Shown piece after piece: positions 25,480 to 33,539 of a DNA stretch of 64,000 nucleotides. Under the pieces are notes generated by a model. The model worked only from the letters and a program-made list of their open reading frames with translations, had not been told where the DNA came from and did not search any database. How positions within the stretch are numbered: position 1 is the first letter of the stretch; each line of letters opens with the position of its first letter. The translations under genes were made by a program, and so were the position numbers. Source of the DNA: Nonomuraea jiangxiensis (lineage in GTDB: Bacteria; Actinomycetota; Actinomycetes; Streptosporangiales; Streptosporangiaceae); NCBI RefSeq assembly GCF_900099965.1, contig NZ_FNDJ01000013.1, positions 186,001-250,000 of the forward strand. The letters are read 5' to 3'.

Positions 25480-26071
25480 CCAGCAGCCTCCGTCCTTCGA
25501 ACGCGCGGCCCAAGGTCACCTCGTCGGCGTATTCGAGGTCACCGCCCACAGGCAGACCGCTGGCCAGTCGTGTCACTTTCACACCCATCGGCTTGACCAG
25601 ACGGGCAAGGTAGGTTGCCGTCGCCTCACCCTCAAGGTTGGGGTCGGTGGCGAGGATGAGCTCGGTGACCCGGCCGTCGGCCAGGCGGGTCATGAGCTCG
25701 CGAATGCGCAGGTCGTCGGGTCCGATGCCGTCGATCGGGCTGATCGCGCCACCGAGCACGTGGTAGGTGCCGCGGAACTCGCGCGTCTTCTCGATCGCCA
25801 CGACGTCCTTCGACTCCTCCACGACGCAGATCACATGCGTGTCGCGACGCGGGTCGCGGCAGATGCGGCACTCCTCCTCGGCGGCCACGTTTCCGCACAC
25901 CCGGCAGAAGCGGACCTTCTCCTTGACCTCCAGCAGCGCGTGGGCCAGCCGTTTGACGTCGGCTGGATCGGCCGCCAGCAGATGGAACGCGATCCGCTGC
26001 GCGCTCTTGGGACCGACGCCGGGCAGCAGGCCCAGCTCGTCGATCAAGTTCTGGACGACCCCTTCGTACAT
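25472..26071 (-). CDS. recR: Recombination mediator RecR
   Basis: 199 residues, the normal length. It has the N-terminal helix-hairpin-helix LGLLPGVGPKSAQRIAFHLL, the four-Cys zinc finger CRVCGNVAAEEECRICRD and the Toprim domain with ICVVEESKDVVAIE and ILATDPNLEGEATATYLA. RecR acts with RecO and RecF to load RecA at gaps. It starts 2 bp after the ybaB stop and overlaps the DUF5063 gene by 8 bp. Confidence 0.97.
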   Translation of the reverse strand: MYEGVVQNLIDELGLLPGVGPKSAQRIAFHLLAADPADVKRLAHALLEVKEKVRFCRVCGNVAAEEECRICRDPRRDTHVICVVEESKDVVAIEKTREFRGTYHVLGGAISPIDGIGPDDLRIRELMTRLADGRVTELILATDPNLEGEATATYLARLVKPMGVKVTRLASGLPVGGDLEYADEVTLGRAFEGRRLLDV

Positions 26072-26073
26072 GC

Positions 26074-26424
26074 CTAGAACCCTGGCAGCTGTCCGAGGCC
26101 GCCGCCGCCCAGGCCCTGGGCCAGCGGACCGAGCTTCTCCTGCTGCAGGTCGGCCGCCGCGCGCACGGCGTCGCGGACGGCCGCGATCACCAGGTCGGCG
26201 ATCGTCTCCGCGGTGTCCTGCGCGTCTCCCGCGTCGATCACGCTCGGGTCGATCTTGAGCTCGAGCAACTCGCCCGAGCCGTTGACGATGGCCGTGACCA
26301 GGCCCCCGCCCGCCGAGCCCTCGATCTGCGCGTCGTTCAGCTCCTGCTGGGCGCTCACAAGCTGCTGCTGCATGAGCTGTGCCTGCTCCAGCAGCTGCTG
26401 CAGGTTGACATCCCCTGGGTTCAC
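26074..26424 (-). CDS. YbaB/EbfC-family nucleoid-associated protein
   Basis: A 116-residue DNA-binding protein with the family's coiled N-terminal helix (LLEQAQLMQQQLVSAQQELN) and VTAIVNGSGELLELKIDPSV. The C-terminus is Gly-rich. It starts with GTG; GAGGAG lies upstream. YbaB is normally between dnaX and recR. Here recR is adjacent but dnaX is 2.6 kb away beyond an unrelated regulator. Confidence 0.93.
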   Translation of the reverse strand: MNPGDVNLQQLLEQAQLMQQQLVSAQQELNDAQIEGSAGGGLVTAIVNGSGELLELKIDPSVIDAGDAQDTAETIADLVIAAVRDAVRAAADLQQEKLGPLAQGLGGGGLGQLPGF

Positions 26425-27075
26425 CGTCGTGCGCTCCTCGTGGCTCCGCGTTCTTGACTGCCACGAGCCTACGGTGTTTGGGCGGCGTCATGTACTGGCG
26501 CGTCCCCATGTTTCGCCCTTGGGCCCCTGTTCTGAGCGTGTGCGGCATTGTCGTCCGTCGTCGCGGCCGGGGCTCCATCGCCGTCCCCGCCGGTCGTCTT
26601 CGCTGTTGCCCGGCCTGTTCTTGAGCCGTCGTTCAGTCCGGTCCCCGGCATTCGGGACGGCTCGGCTGTCGTTCCGGCCGGATCGGGCATCCGTTCAGGT
26701 CAGCCCCATCAGCCCGTTCAGGTCGACCCCGTCAGTCCAACCAACCCAGCCCCGCCAGTCCGCTCCGCGTCGTGCAGTGTCAGGCTCATCCGATTCGCGT
26801 GCGGCGGAAGGATCTGTTTGGGCCGGCTCCGGGAAGATCTCCGATCCCGCCAGGCCGTCGTTTCTGGCCGGATCTCGGCCCCCCTCCAGCGTCCGAGACC
26901 CGGCCAATCACGTCGGACGGAGCGGCCGCACCACGCCGACGTGTTGAGCAGCACGCTAGCCATGCGAACGTTGCACACAGGTTGCGTTCATTCAATCACC
27001 GTATGCAATCCCCCCGAATCGGTTGCGCGGATCGCCGACACGACGGATGCTCTGAAATAACTACTTGGAGTGACG
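26425..27075. other. 650-bp gene-free region between ybaB and the GAF regulator
   Basis: Divergent promoter region with no convincing gene. The plus strand is C/T-rich with loose, imperfect repeats: CCGTTCAGGTC occurs twice (about 26692-26702 and 26717-26727) and GGCCGGATC-type words recur. Short open frames exist on both strands, but they are Pro/Arg/Thr-rich and lack ribosome sites. The last 80 bp before the GAF gene are AT-richer and probably hold its promoter. Confidence 0.5.
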
Positions 27076-28512
27076 ATGAGTTACCCCCATCTCGACGCGT
27101 ACTCCCGCCTGCTGCGCGGCGCGCACGAAGCCGCCGTTGTCGGTGGGAACTGGCCAGAGCAGCCCCGTCGTCTGATCACGGCCTCCTGGCGGCGTTCTCT
27201 GGAGGCAGGGATCGATCCGGAGATCAAAAGCGCGCCGTTGGTCTATGACCGGTCCCACCTCAAGGACGCGCGCGCCGCTCATCCGCTGCGGCCTCTGCTC
27301 CCGCTGCTCAGCCAGACCCTGTCCAGTGTGGCCAAGGAGACCGGTAACGTCATGATCGTCACGGATTGCGACGGACGCGTGTTGTGGCGGGAGGGCTGCC
27401 ACGCGAGCATGAGCCGCGCCGACCAGATCGGCCTGGCCGACGGGCACAACTGGTCCGAGCACAGCGTCGGCACCAACGGCATCGGCACCGCGCTGGCCGC
27501 GAACCGTCCGGTCCACGTCTACTCGGAAGAGCACCTCATGCGCGTGCTGCACGTCTGGTCCTGCAGCGCCGCCCCGATCACCGACCCGGACTCGGGCCGC
27601 ATCATCGGCTGCGTCGACGTCAGCGGCAGGGCCCGTACCCTGCACCCGGCCACCGTCGCGCTGGTCGCCGCCGCCGCCAAGCTCGCGGAGACCCAGCTCG
27701 CGCTGCGGATGCACGAGCGTGACGAACGCCTGCGCCGCCGCTACGACTCCCTGCGGAGCGGGCCGGGCGTGCTGCTGTCGGCCACCGGCCGGGTCATCTC
27801 CGGCGACCCGGCGGGCGACCTGGGCAACCGCGTCCACCTCGGCGAGCAGCCGCAGCGCGTCCCCGGCCGGCGCATGATCCTCAGAGACGGCACCGTGGCC
27901 CGCCTCGAACCCTTCTCGGACGGCTTCCTCCTGCACCACGTCTCCTCCACCGCGACCCCGATCCTGACCCTGTCGTTCCTCGGCCTCGGCCCGCCCTCGG
28001 CCACCTTCGACGGCCACGACCGGTCGCTCTCCCTCCGGCACGCCGAGATCCTCGCGCTCCTGGCCCTGCACCCGTACGGGCTGACGGCCGAGCAGCTCTC
28101 ATGCCATCTGTACGGGGACGACGGCAACCCGGTGACGATCAGGGCCGAGATCCATCGGCTGCGTAGCCAGCTCGGAGACGCCATCGCGGCGAAGCCGTAC
28201 CGGCTGGTCTGCTCGGTCGAGGCCGACTTCCTGGACCTGCGCCGCCATCTCGCGGCGGGCGACCCACGGTCACTGGCCCGCGCGTACACCGGGCCGCTGC
28301 TGGTGCGCTCGGAGTCCCCGGAGATCCGGCGGGAACGCGACGAGCTGGAGGCCCAGGTCCGGGCCTGCCTGCTGCGGCACGGAGCGCCGGAGGATCTGTG
28401 GGCGTACGCACAGACCCTCAACGGCCGCGACGACTACGAGGTCCTGGAACGCCTCGCCGCCCTCGCCCCCGCCGACCCCCGCTCCGCCGCCGCCCGCTCC
28501 CGCCTCACCTGA
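27076..28512 (+). CDS. GAF-domain transcriptional regulator (AcoR-like N-terminus)
   Basis: 478 residues. The N-terminus has the AcoR-type opening LITASWRRSLEAGIDPEIK, then a GAF domain (about 75-215) with VGTNGIGTALAANRPVHVYS and CSAAPITDPDSGRIIGCVDV. There is no sigma-54 AAA domain. The C-terminus has a winged-helix-like section (SLRHAEILALLALHPYGLTA, EIHRLRSQLGD). Such proteins often adjoin aldehyde dehydrogenase genes; none is here. The ATG at 27076 has TTGGAG 5 nt upstream; a GTG two codons before is possible. It lies inside what is usually a contiguous dnaX-ybaB-recR block. Confidence 0.85.
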   Translation: MSYPHLDAYSRLLRGAHEAAVVGGNWPEQPRRLITASWRRSLEAGIDPEIKSAPLVYDRSHLKDARAAHPLRPLLPLLSQTLSSVAKETGNVMIVTDCDGRVLWREGCHASMSRADQIGLADGHNWSEHSVGTNGIGTALAANRPVHVYSEEHLMRVLHVWSCSAAPITDPDSGRIIGCVDVSGRARTLHPATVALVAAAAKLAETQLALRMHERDERLRRRYDSLRSGPGVLLSATGRVISGDPAGDLGNRVHLGEQPQRVPGRRMILRDGTVARLEPFSDGFLLHHVSSTATPILTLSFLGLGPPSATFDGHDRSLSLRHAEILALLALHPYGLTAEQLSCHLYGDDGNPVTIRAEIHRLRSQLGDAIAAKPYRLVCSVEADFLDLRRHLAAGDPRSLARAYTGPLLVRSESPEIRRERDELEAQVRACLLRHGAPEDLWAYAQTLNGRDDYEVLERLAALAPADPRSAAARSRLT

Positions 28513-28731
28513 ACCCGTCTCCTCCATTCCAAGCATCCTTTACGGCAGAGCACGGGAGAGCACTCCCCACCGTCGTCCCTACGGACCTTCACTTCAACGC
28601 CCCTCGGCCGTCCCGGCGCAGACCGCAACGTCGCAACCTTGACCCTCTGGTCGGTCCCGTCCGCCCCCCACGACCAACGACGGAATCCAGCACCTTGGGA
28701 GGCGTCCGCGCACACACGACCCTCGCCTAGC
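28513..28731. other. Gene-free stretch upstream of the 19-bp minisatellite
   Basis: No gene, hairpin with T-tract or RNA motif was recognised here. Together with the repeat array at 28732-28905 and the following 95 bp, it makes a 487-bp gap between the convergent GAF and dnaX genes. Confidence 0.4.
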
Positions 28732-28905
28732 AGCGGCGCGCGATTCCCGGAGCGGCGCGCGATCCCAGAAGCAGTGCGCGATTCCCGGAGCAGTGCGCGG
28801 TCCTAGGAGCTGTGCGCGATCCCAGGAGGCGCGCAGTCCCAGGAGCGGCGCGCGATCCCAGAAGCAGTGCCTGATCCCCGATCCCAGGAGCTGTGCGCCC
28901 ACGAG
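28732..28905. repeat. 19-bp tandem-repeat minisatellite, about nine units
   Basis: Head-to-tail units with consensus AGCRGYGCGCGATCCCRGR start at 28732, 28751, 28770, 28789, 28808, 28827 (17 bp), 28844, 28863 (26 bp with a 7-bp insertion) and 28889 (partial). The period is not a multiple of three, so the array is not coding. It lies between the 3' ends of the GAF regulator and dnaX. Confidence 0.88.
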
Positions 28906-28999
28906 TTGTGGGCCCGGGAGCCACTGTGCCCTCATGCCGTAGTCGAGAGCGCTGACCCCCGGGACGCTGGACCGGGCGGCGGCCGCCGGTTCGGTTCGG

Positions 29000-31387
29000 T
29001 TACGTGTGGTCGATTTCGCCTATCACCTTGGCGCCGAGTTCCCGCTCCAGCAGGGCCATTCCGGAGACCGCGTCCACGTCGGCGTCCTCGTCGTTCAAGG
29101 GGTCGACGTCGTCCGATTCCAGGCCCTTGTCGCGACCGGGGATCTTCTCCGGCCAGGCCGGGGCACCACGACGAGCGGCCGGGACGCGCGGGCCCGCCTG
29201 AGCCGCCGCTGGGGCGCCGCCGCTCGTGTGCTGGACGGCGCTCACCGTGTGCGTGAAATCAGGGGCGGGCGGGGAGCCAGGGGCGAGGTCGTCGGGGGCG
29301 TCGGGCCAGGACTCGTCGGTGGTCTGGTGTCCCGGAGGTTGGCCGGGGTCCTGCGCACCCTGGCCGTCATCCTGCGAGGTGGCCTGCGAAGATGTGCCCT
29401 GCGAGGACGTACCGTGTGACGACGTGCGTCCGTGCGGGGCCGGCACGGACGACTGGGCGCCTGCCGTCCCCTGCGGGCCGGTGGATCCCTGAGAGCCGGG
29501 CGAACCTTGGCCGTGGCCCTGGTTGTGACCGGCGGGCCCAGTCGTCCCCTGGCCTCCCTGTGGGCGCGCGGGACCCCGGGAGGGTGGCGGACCCGGGGCC
29601 GGGGCGCCGCCGACGACGGCTTCGACCCGCCACGTACCGCCGAGCACGTCGCCGAGCGCGGCGGCCACCACGGCGTCCTTGCCGCCGCCGGTGAAGTTCT
29701 TCATCGCGCCGACCTGGCTGAACCCGAGCGTGACCAGATTGCTTTCCACGCCCACCACCTGGGCGTTGGTGCTCACGTTGGCCCACACCACGATGCTGCG
29801 CTGCTTGAGCGCGGCCAGCACGGCGGGCCACTGCGCCTGCATGGCCCCCGCCCCGCCCGCAACCGGGCCTCCCTGCCCGGCGCTCGTGGCGGGCTCGGAA
29901 GAACCCTGGGGAGCGGACTGCGTACCGCCTGCCGACGGGGACTGCGCACCAGTGGCGGCGGCGGACGAGCCGGGCCGGGCCGTTTCGGGCCAGTCGTCGG
30001 CGGGCGCCGCCGCACCGGTGGACCCCGATGCAGATACGGCCCCACCGGCCGCTTCCACCGGAGCACCAGCCTGAGCCGAACCCGCGGACGCCGGCTGTCC
30101 GCGTGACATGCCTGGCCTGGGTATCGCGACCGGGCTTGAAGCGGCAGGACTCGGAGCGGCCGCAGCGGGGGCGACAGGCGCGGCGGAGGTGGACGCGGCA
30201 CCGGTGGCGCGGGCGGCCATCTGGGCGACGGCGCCACCGCGTTCGAGACGTTCGAGGCGAGCCAGCAGGGCGTCCTCACCCTGCGAGGCGCCAGGAAGCA
30301 GCACGCGGGCGCACATCAGCTCCAGCAGCAACCGCGGCGAGGTGGCGCCGCGCATCTCCGTGAGACCGGCGTTGAAGACCTCGGCCGCACGGGTGAGCTC
30401 CGCCGGCCCCATCGAGGCCGCCTGCTGGACGAGGCGCTCCAGCTCGTCGGCCGGGCGGTCGAGCAGCCCGCTGGAGGCCGCCTCGGGAACGTTCGCCAGG
30501 ATCACCAGGTCACGGAAGCGTTCGAGCAGGTCTGAGGCGAACCGGCGGGGGTCGTGGCCGCCTTCGATGACCCGGTTGACCGTGTGGAAGACCTGGGCGC
30601 CGTCCCTGGCCGCGAACGCGTTGACGACCTCGTCCAGCAGGTCGCCGTCGGTGTAGCCGAGCAGGGAGACGGCCTTGGCGTAGGTGATGCCGTCTTCCTC
30701 CGCCCCGGCGAGCAGCTGGTCGAGGATGGAGAGGGAGTCACGGGCGGAGCCGGCCCCGGCGCGTACGACGAGGGGGAGGGCGTTCGGCTCGAAGGGCACG
30801 TTCTCCGAAGTGAGGATCTCCTCCAGGAGCGCCCTGAGCGTGGCGGGCGGCATCAGCCTGAACGGGTAGTGGTGCGTACGCGACTTGATCGTGCCGATGA
30901 CCTTTTCCGGCTCGGTCGTCGCGAAGATGAACTTCAGGTGCGGCGGGGGCTCCTCGACGAGCTTGAGCAGCGCGTTGAACCCCTCGCGGGTCACCATGTG
31001 CGCCTCGTCGATGATGTAGATCTTGTAGCGCGCGGAGACGGGCGCGAAGAAGGCACGTTCGCGCAGGTCACGGGCATCGTCCACACCGCCGTGCGAGGCG
31101 GCGTCGATCTCGATCACATCGAGGTGACCCGGACCGGTCGGGGCCAGCGCGACACACGACTCGCAGACACCACAGGGATCGGGCGTCGGTCCCTGCTCGC
31201 AGTTGAGGGAGCGCGCCAGGATGCGGGCACTGGAGGTCTTTCCACAACCTCGGGGGCCACTGAACAAGTAAGCGTGGTTGATCCGGCCCGTGCGCAACGC
31301 CTGCCGCAACGGGTCAGTGACGTGTTCCTGTCCCTTGACCTCGGCGAAGGTCCCGGGCCGGTACTTGCGGTAAAGCGCAAGGCTCAT
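29000..31387 (-). CDS. dnaX: DNA polymerase III subunits gamma/tau
   Basis: 795 residues. It opens MSLALYRKYRPGTFAEVKGQ. The clamp-loader AAA+ core has Walker A SGPRGCGKTS (43-52), a zinc module with Cys63, 72, 75 and 78, Walker B KIYIIDEAHM and the sensor region GSARDSLSILDQLL. A long Ala/Pro/Gly/Gln-rich tau-type tail follows, with a structured island near AQWPAVLAALKQRSIVVWA and LVTLGFSQVGAMKNF. It loads the sliding clamp during replication. The ATG matches the family start, and the SRP RNA gene lies just upstream, as usual in actinomycetes. Confidence 0.97.
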   Translation of the reverse strand: MSLALYRKYRPGTFAEVKGQEHVTDPLRQALRTGRINHAYLFSGPRGCGKTSSARILARSLNCEQGPTPDPCGVCESCVALAPTGPGHLDVIEIDAASHGGVDDARDLRERAFFAPVSARYKIYIIDEAHMVTREGFNALLKLVEEPPPHLKFIFATTEPEKVIGTIKSRTHHYPFRLMPPATLRALLEEILTSENVPFEPNALPLVVRAGAGSARDSLSILDQLLAGAEEDGITYAKAVSLLGYTDGDLLDEVVNAFAARDGAQVFHTVNRVIEGGHDPRRFASDLLERFRDLVILANVPEAASSGLLDRPADELERLVQQAASMGPAELTRAAEVFNAGLTEMRGATSPRLLLELMCARVLLPGASQGEDALLARLERLERGGAVAQMAARATGAASTSAAPVAPAAAAPSPAASSPVAIPRPGMSRGQPASAGSAQAGAPVEAAGGAVSASGSTGAAAPADDWPETARPGSSAAATGAQSPSAGGTQSAPQGSSEPATSAGQGGPVAGGAGAMQAQWPAVLAALKQRSIVVWANVSTNAQVVGVESNLVTLGFSQVGAMKNFTGGGKDAVVAAALGDVLGGTWRVEAVVGGAPAPGPPPSRGPARPQGGQGTTGPAGHNQGHGQGSPGSQGSTGPQGTAGAQSSVPAPHGRTSSHGTSSQGTSSQATSQDDGQGAQDPGQPPGHQTTDESWPDAPDDLAPGSPPAPDFTHTVSAVQHTSGGAPAAAQAGPRVPAARRGAPAWPEKIPGRDKGLESDDVDPLNDEDADVDAVSGMALLERELGAKVIGEIDHT

Positions 31388-31420
31388 GCGACCATCCCGC
31401 CTGCGAGGGGGCTCCCAACG

Positions 31421-31516
31421 AAGAGACCCCCCGCACACCCGCCAGAGCCCGCTTATCCTTGCTGCCTTCCGGCCCTGGGGAGGTTCACAGGATGACGCCG
31501 CGCGAGGGGTCCCTGA
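31421..31516 (-). ncRNA. ffs: Small bacterial signal recognition particle RNA (4.5S-type)
   Basis: On the minus strand the domain IV sequence is unmistakable: CCTGTGAACCTCCCCAGG then GCCGGAAGGCAGCAAGGA and TAAGCGGG, with the GGAA tetraloop and the asymmetric AGCA loop that bind Ffh. The outer arms GACCCCTCGCGC and GTGCGGGGGGTC pair to close a roughly 95-nt hairpin. Its place between dnaX and tRNA-Ser is typical. The exact ends are estimates. Confidence 0.93.
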
Positions 31517-31611
31517 ACAGTCTAGCCGGACGCGGCAGTGCTCGCTCCACCCCCGAAAGCCCGGCGAAAACGTGGTCTGCACACTCCTGAAAGTCCGGTA
31601 AGCTCGTCGGC

Positions 31612-31696
31612 GGAGGATTCGCCTAGTGGCCGAGGGCGCACGCTTGGAAAGCGTGTAAAGGGCAACCTTTCGGGGGTTCAAATCCCCCATCCTCCG
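31612..31696 (+). tRNA. tRNA-Ser (anticodon GGA)
   Basis: Acceptor GGAGGAT pairs with ATCCTCC. The D-arm region GCCTAGTGGCCGAGGGC is class II, the anticodon arm is CACGC-TTGGAAA-GCGTG with GGA at 31646-31648, the long variable arm is AAAGG-GCAA-CCTTT, and the T-arm is GGGGG-TTCAAAT-CCCCC. CCA is not encoded. It reads UCC and UCU codons. Confidence 0.97.
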
Positions 31697-31717
31697 CGCC
31701 TGGTTGAGGCAGTAAAC

Positions 31718-31755
31718 GCGAAGGGGCCGACCCCATCCAAGTCGGCCCCTTTCGC
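31718..31755 (+). terminator. Terminator after tRNA-Ser(GGA)
   Basis: GCGAAGGGGCCGAC (31718-31731) pairs with GTCGGCCCCTTTCGC (31741-31755) over a 9-nt loop, with a single bulged T. It lies 21 bp beyond the tRNA. Confidence 0.75.
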
Positions 31756-31815
31756 TATGCCCAGCCTAAGTTGCCTCCATCGCGTTCCCTCGGGCAGCTG
31801 AGCTTGGTGTGGTGA

Positions 31816-31884
31816 TCAGGCCGCGCGAGCATCCTCGAAGTCGGCCGGGCTGCGGTAGCCCAGACTGCTGTGCAAGTCGTCCCA
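31816..31884 (-). pseudogene. C-terminal remnant of an IS3-type transposase
   Basis: The minus strand encodes WDDLHSSLGYRSPADFEDAR-AA and a stop, the characteristic end of IS3-family OrfB integrases (HSSLGYRSPxxFE). A TGA stop lies directly upstream in frame, and no DDE catalytic region, second frame or terminal repeats are seen within the 358-bp gap. It is a decayed insertion 120 bp downstream of the tRNA-Ser gene; the rest of 31756-32054 shows nothing else recognisable. Confidence 0.75.
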
Positions 31885-32054
31885 TCAGCCCGGTGACTTC
31901 CGCATTCGCTCACGTCGAGCAGAAACCAAGGCGTTTCGGCGGTGGTGCACACAATGGCGATGGCTTAACAAGCGGCTTGCTTCAGGCAGATCCGGACGAC
32001 GGTGTTCTCGATCTGATCGTGCGGCTCGCCTGACCGGCTCGGAGCTTCCGTTCG

Positions 32055-33035
32055 GTGAACCGGTGGTGGGCGGACGACGTCCTTAGCGGTGTGAAGCCCA
32101 TCCATTGGATCAGCGCAGTCGCGGCGGCGGTCCTGCTTCTCACGGCGGTCGTCCTGGTTCCGGGCACGGTCGAAGAGCCTGCGCCGCCGGTGCCGGCCTC
32201 GTGTCCGCAGCGATGGGAAAGCAACGAGATCGGCCGCTGGGTGCCGGCCCCCGCTGACCTCGACGGGGTTGAGGACTCACTCGTACCCGGTACGCCCACA
32301 AGCGCGTTGATCTGCGCCTATCCCGGGCAGAACTCGAATCCGGGCAGGGAGTCGCTCGCCGGATCACGTACCTTGACCGACCAGGCCAAGTCGATGGCCT
32401 ACGACCTGGGCTACCTTCCGGTCACCACCGAGCGCATCGAAAAGGTGTGCACGTTGATCGGCGGGCAGGTGACGAACTACCTCATCCGGTTCGCCTACCC
32501 CGATGGCCAGGCGCTGTGGGTGGGCAGCGCCGAAGAGATCAACTCCTGCGTCACGACCACCAACGGCACGGTCGCCAGCGATTCCTACATCGGGCCCAGC
32601 ATCACCGCTGCCTACCGCACCGGGACCTGGAAACTCCTCCAGCCGAAGGACCCGTGCGACCCGACGACCGGACGGCGGGGGCAGAACGAGCAGATGGTGC
32701 CCGATGGGGCGATCAAGGTGCTGGTCTGCCGGGAGGTATCGAGCGGCAACTCCACCCCCCGCCCGTCACACGGGCCGGAGCATGGGGAGCAACAGGCGCG
32801 TGAGCTGGCGGCGGAGCTGAACTCGCTGGACGCCGAACCGGGCGGGAACACGTGCAGAGAAGTCGGTGGTGGACAACGGGAGATGCTCTATCTGCACTTC
32901 GGTTATGAGGAGGGACCCTCGGCTTGGGTGCGGATCAATCCCGGTTGCCGACCCTCGGTGAACAACGGGGTGCTGGTGGGGGATCTGAACGATGCGCTTC
33001 TTGCCCAGATGGATCGGCTGGCGCCACCTGCCTGA
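32055..33035 (+). CDS. Membrane-anchored extracytoplasmic protein of unknown function
   Basis: 326 residues with one N-terminal hydrophobic helix (about 17-37, WISAVAAAVLLLTAVVLVPG) and a Pro-rich linker. Then comes an outer domain with six or more Cys (for example PASCPQRWES, ALICAYPG, KVCTLIGG, EINSCVTT, VLVCREV), which may form disulfides. Two similar halves may exist: GQALWVGSAEEINSC and GPSAWVRINPGC. It is not recognised as a known family. Start GTG at 32055. Isolated between the IS remnant and the DUF4287 gene. Confidence 0.7.
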   Translation: MNRWWADDVLSGVKPIHWISAVAAAVLLLTAVVLVPGTVEEPAPPVPASCPQRWESNEIGRWVPAPADLDGVEDSLVPGTPTSALICAYPGQNSNPGRESLAGSRTLTDQAKSMAYDLGYLPVTTERIEKVCTLIGGQVTNYLIRFAYPDGQALWVGSAEEINSCVTTTNGTVASDSYIGPSITAAYRTGTWKLLQPKDPCDPTTGRRGQNEQMVPDGAIKVLVCREVSSGNSTPRPSHGPEHGEQQARELAAELNSLDAEPGGNTCREVGGGQREMLYLHFGYEEGPSAWVRINPGCRPSVNNGVLVGDLNDALLAQMDRLAPPA

Positions 33036-33179
33036 GTCCTTGGCCAAGGCCTGCCCGACTCAGGCCGCCTGGCCTGCCCTGATCGGCCTGCGCCAGAGCC
33101 ACGCTACGCGCCGACCCTGCTGACCCAGCTGATCGCCGAGTTCCCGTCCTGGCCCGGATGGGGAACGCCGGGCCGGGTG

Positions 33180-33476
33180 TCAGTTCGCCTCAGGCCGGTT
33201 GTTCTTGCCATCCAGCCACAGGGTGTCGGACTCGTCTCGATGTGAACCGGAGGTCCCGACATGCTTTGCGTCGATCTTCGGGCCCTTCTTGATCACATGC
33301 ACCAACGCCATCGCGTGCCCGCGGCCAAGGCCGTAGTCCTGCTTCAGCCACTCGATGATCGTCCCCGCCTTCGTGGACGGCTCATCGAAGCCGCGCTCCT
33401 TCGCCAAGGCCATGAACTCTCGCGGCGTCAGCCCGGTCTTGTCCTCGATGTTGTCCAAATATGCCTGAAACGACAT
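33180..33476 (-). CDS. DUF4287-domain protein
   Basis: 98 residues starting MSFQAYLDNIEDKTGLTPRE, with WLKQDYGLGRGHAMALVHVI. This is the DUF4287 signature seen in many actinobacterial and proteobacterial small proteins, function unknown. The C-terminal third is polar and divergent. GGAGAG lies 4 nt before the chosen ATG. Confidence 0.87.
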   Translation of the reverse strand: MSFQAYLDNIEDKTGLTPREFMALAKERGFDEPSTKAGTIIEWLKQDYGLGRGHAMALVHVIKKGPKIDAKHVGTSGSHRDESDTLWLDGKNNRPEAN

Positions 33477-33539
33477 AGCTCTCTCCACTCCTCATCTGAC
33501 ATTTCGGGCATAGTGTCCCATTGGTGATGGTCCTGGCAT

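Noticed and set aside
26469..26978. Short minus-strand open frames in the ybaB-GAF gap
   Set aside because: No ribosome sites, biased Pro/Thr/Arg content and no recognisable family.
28732..28905. CRISPR array
   Set aside because: Units are directly adjacent without spacers and no cas gene is present; it is a plain tandem repeat.
28594..28935. Minus-strand open frame encoding repeated LLGSRTAPG-like segments
   Set aside because: It is only the 19-bp repeat read in three frames in turn; the period is not a multiple of three and there is no ribosome site.
31816..31884. Active insertion sequence
   Set aside because: Only the last 22 codons of the transposase remain; no catalytic DDE region or terminal inverted repeats are found.
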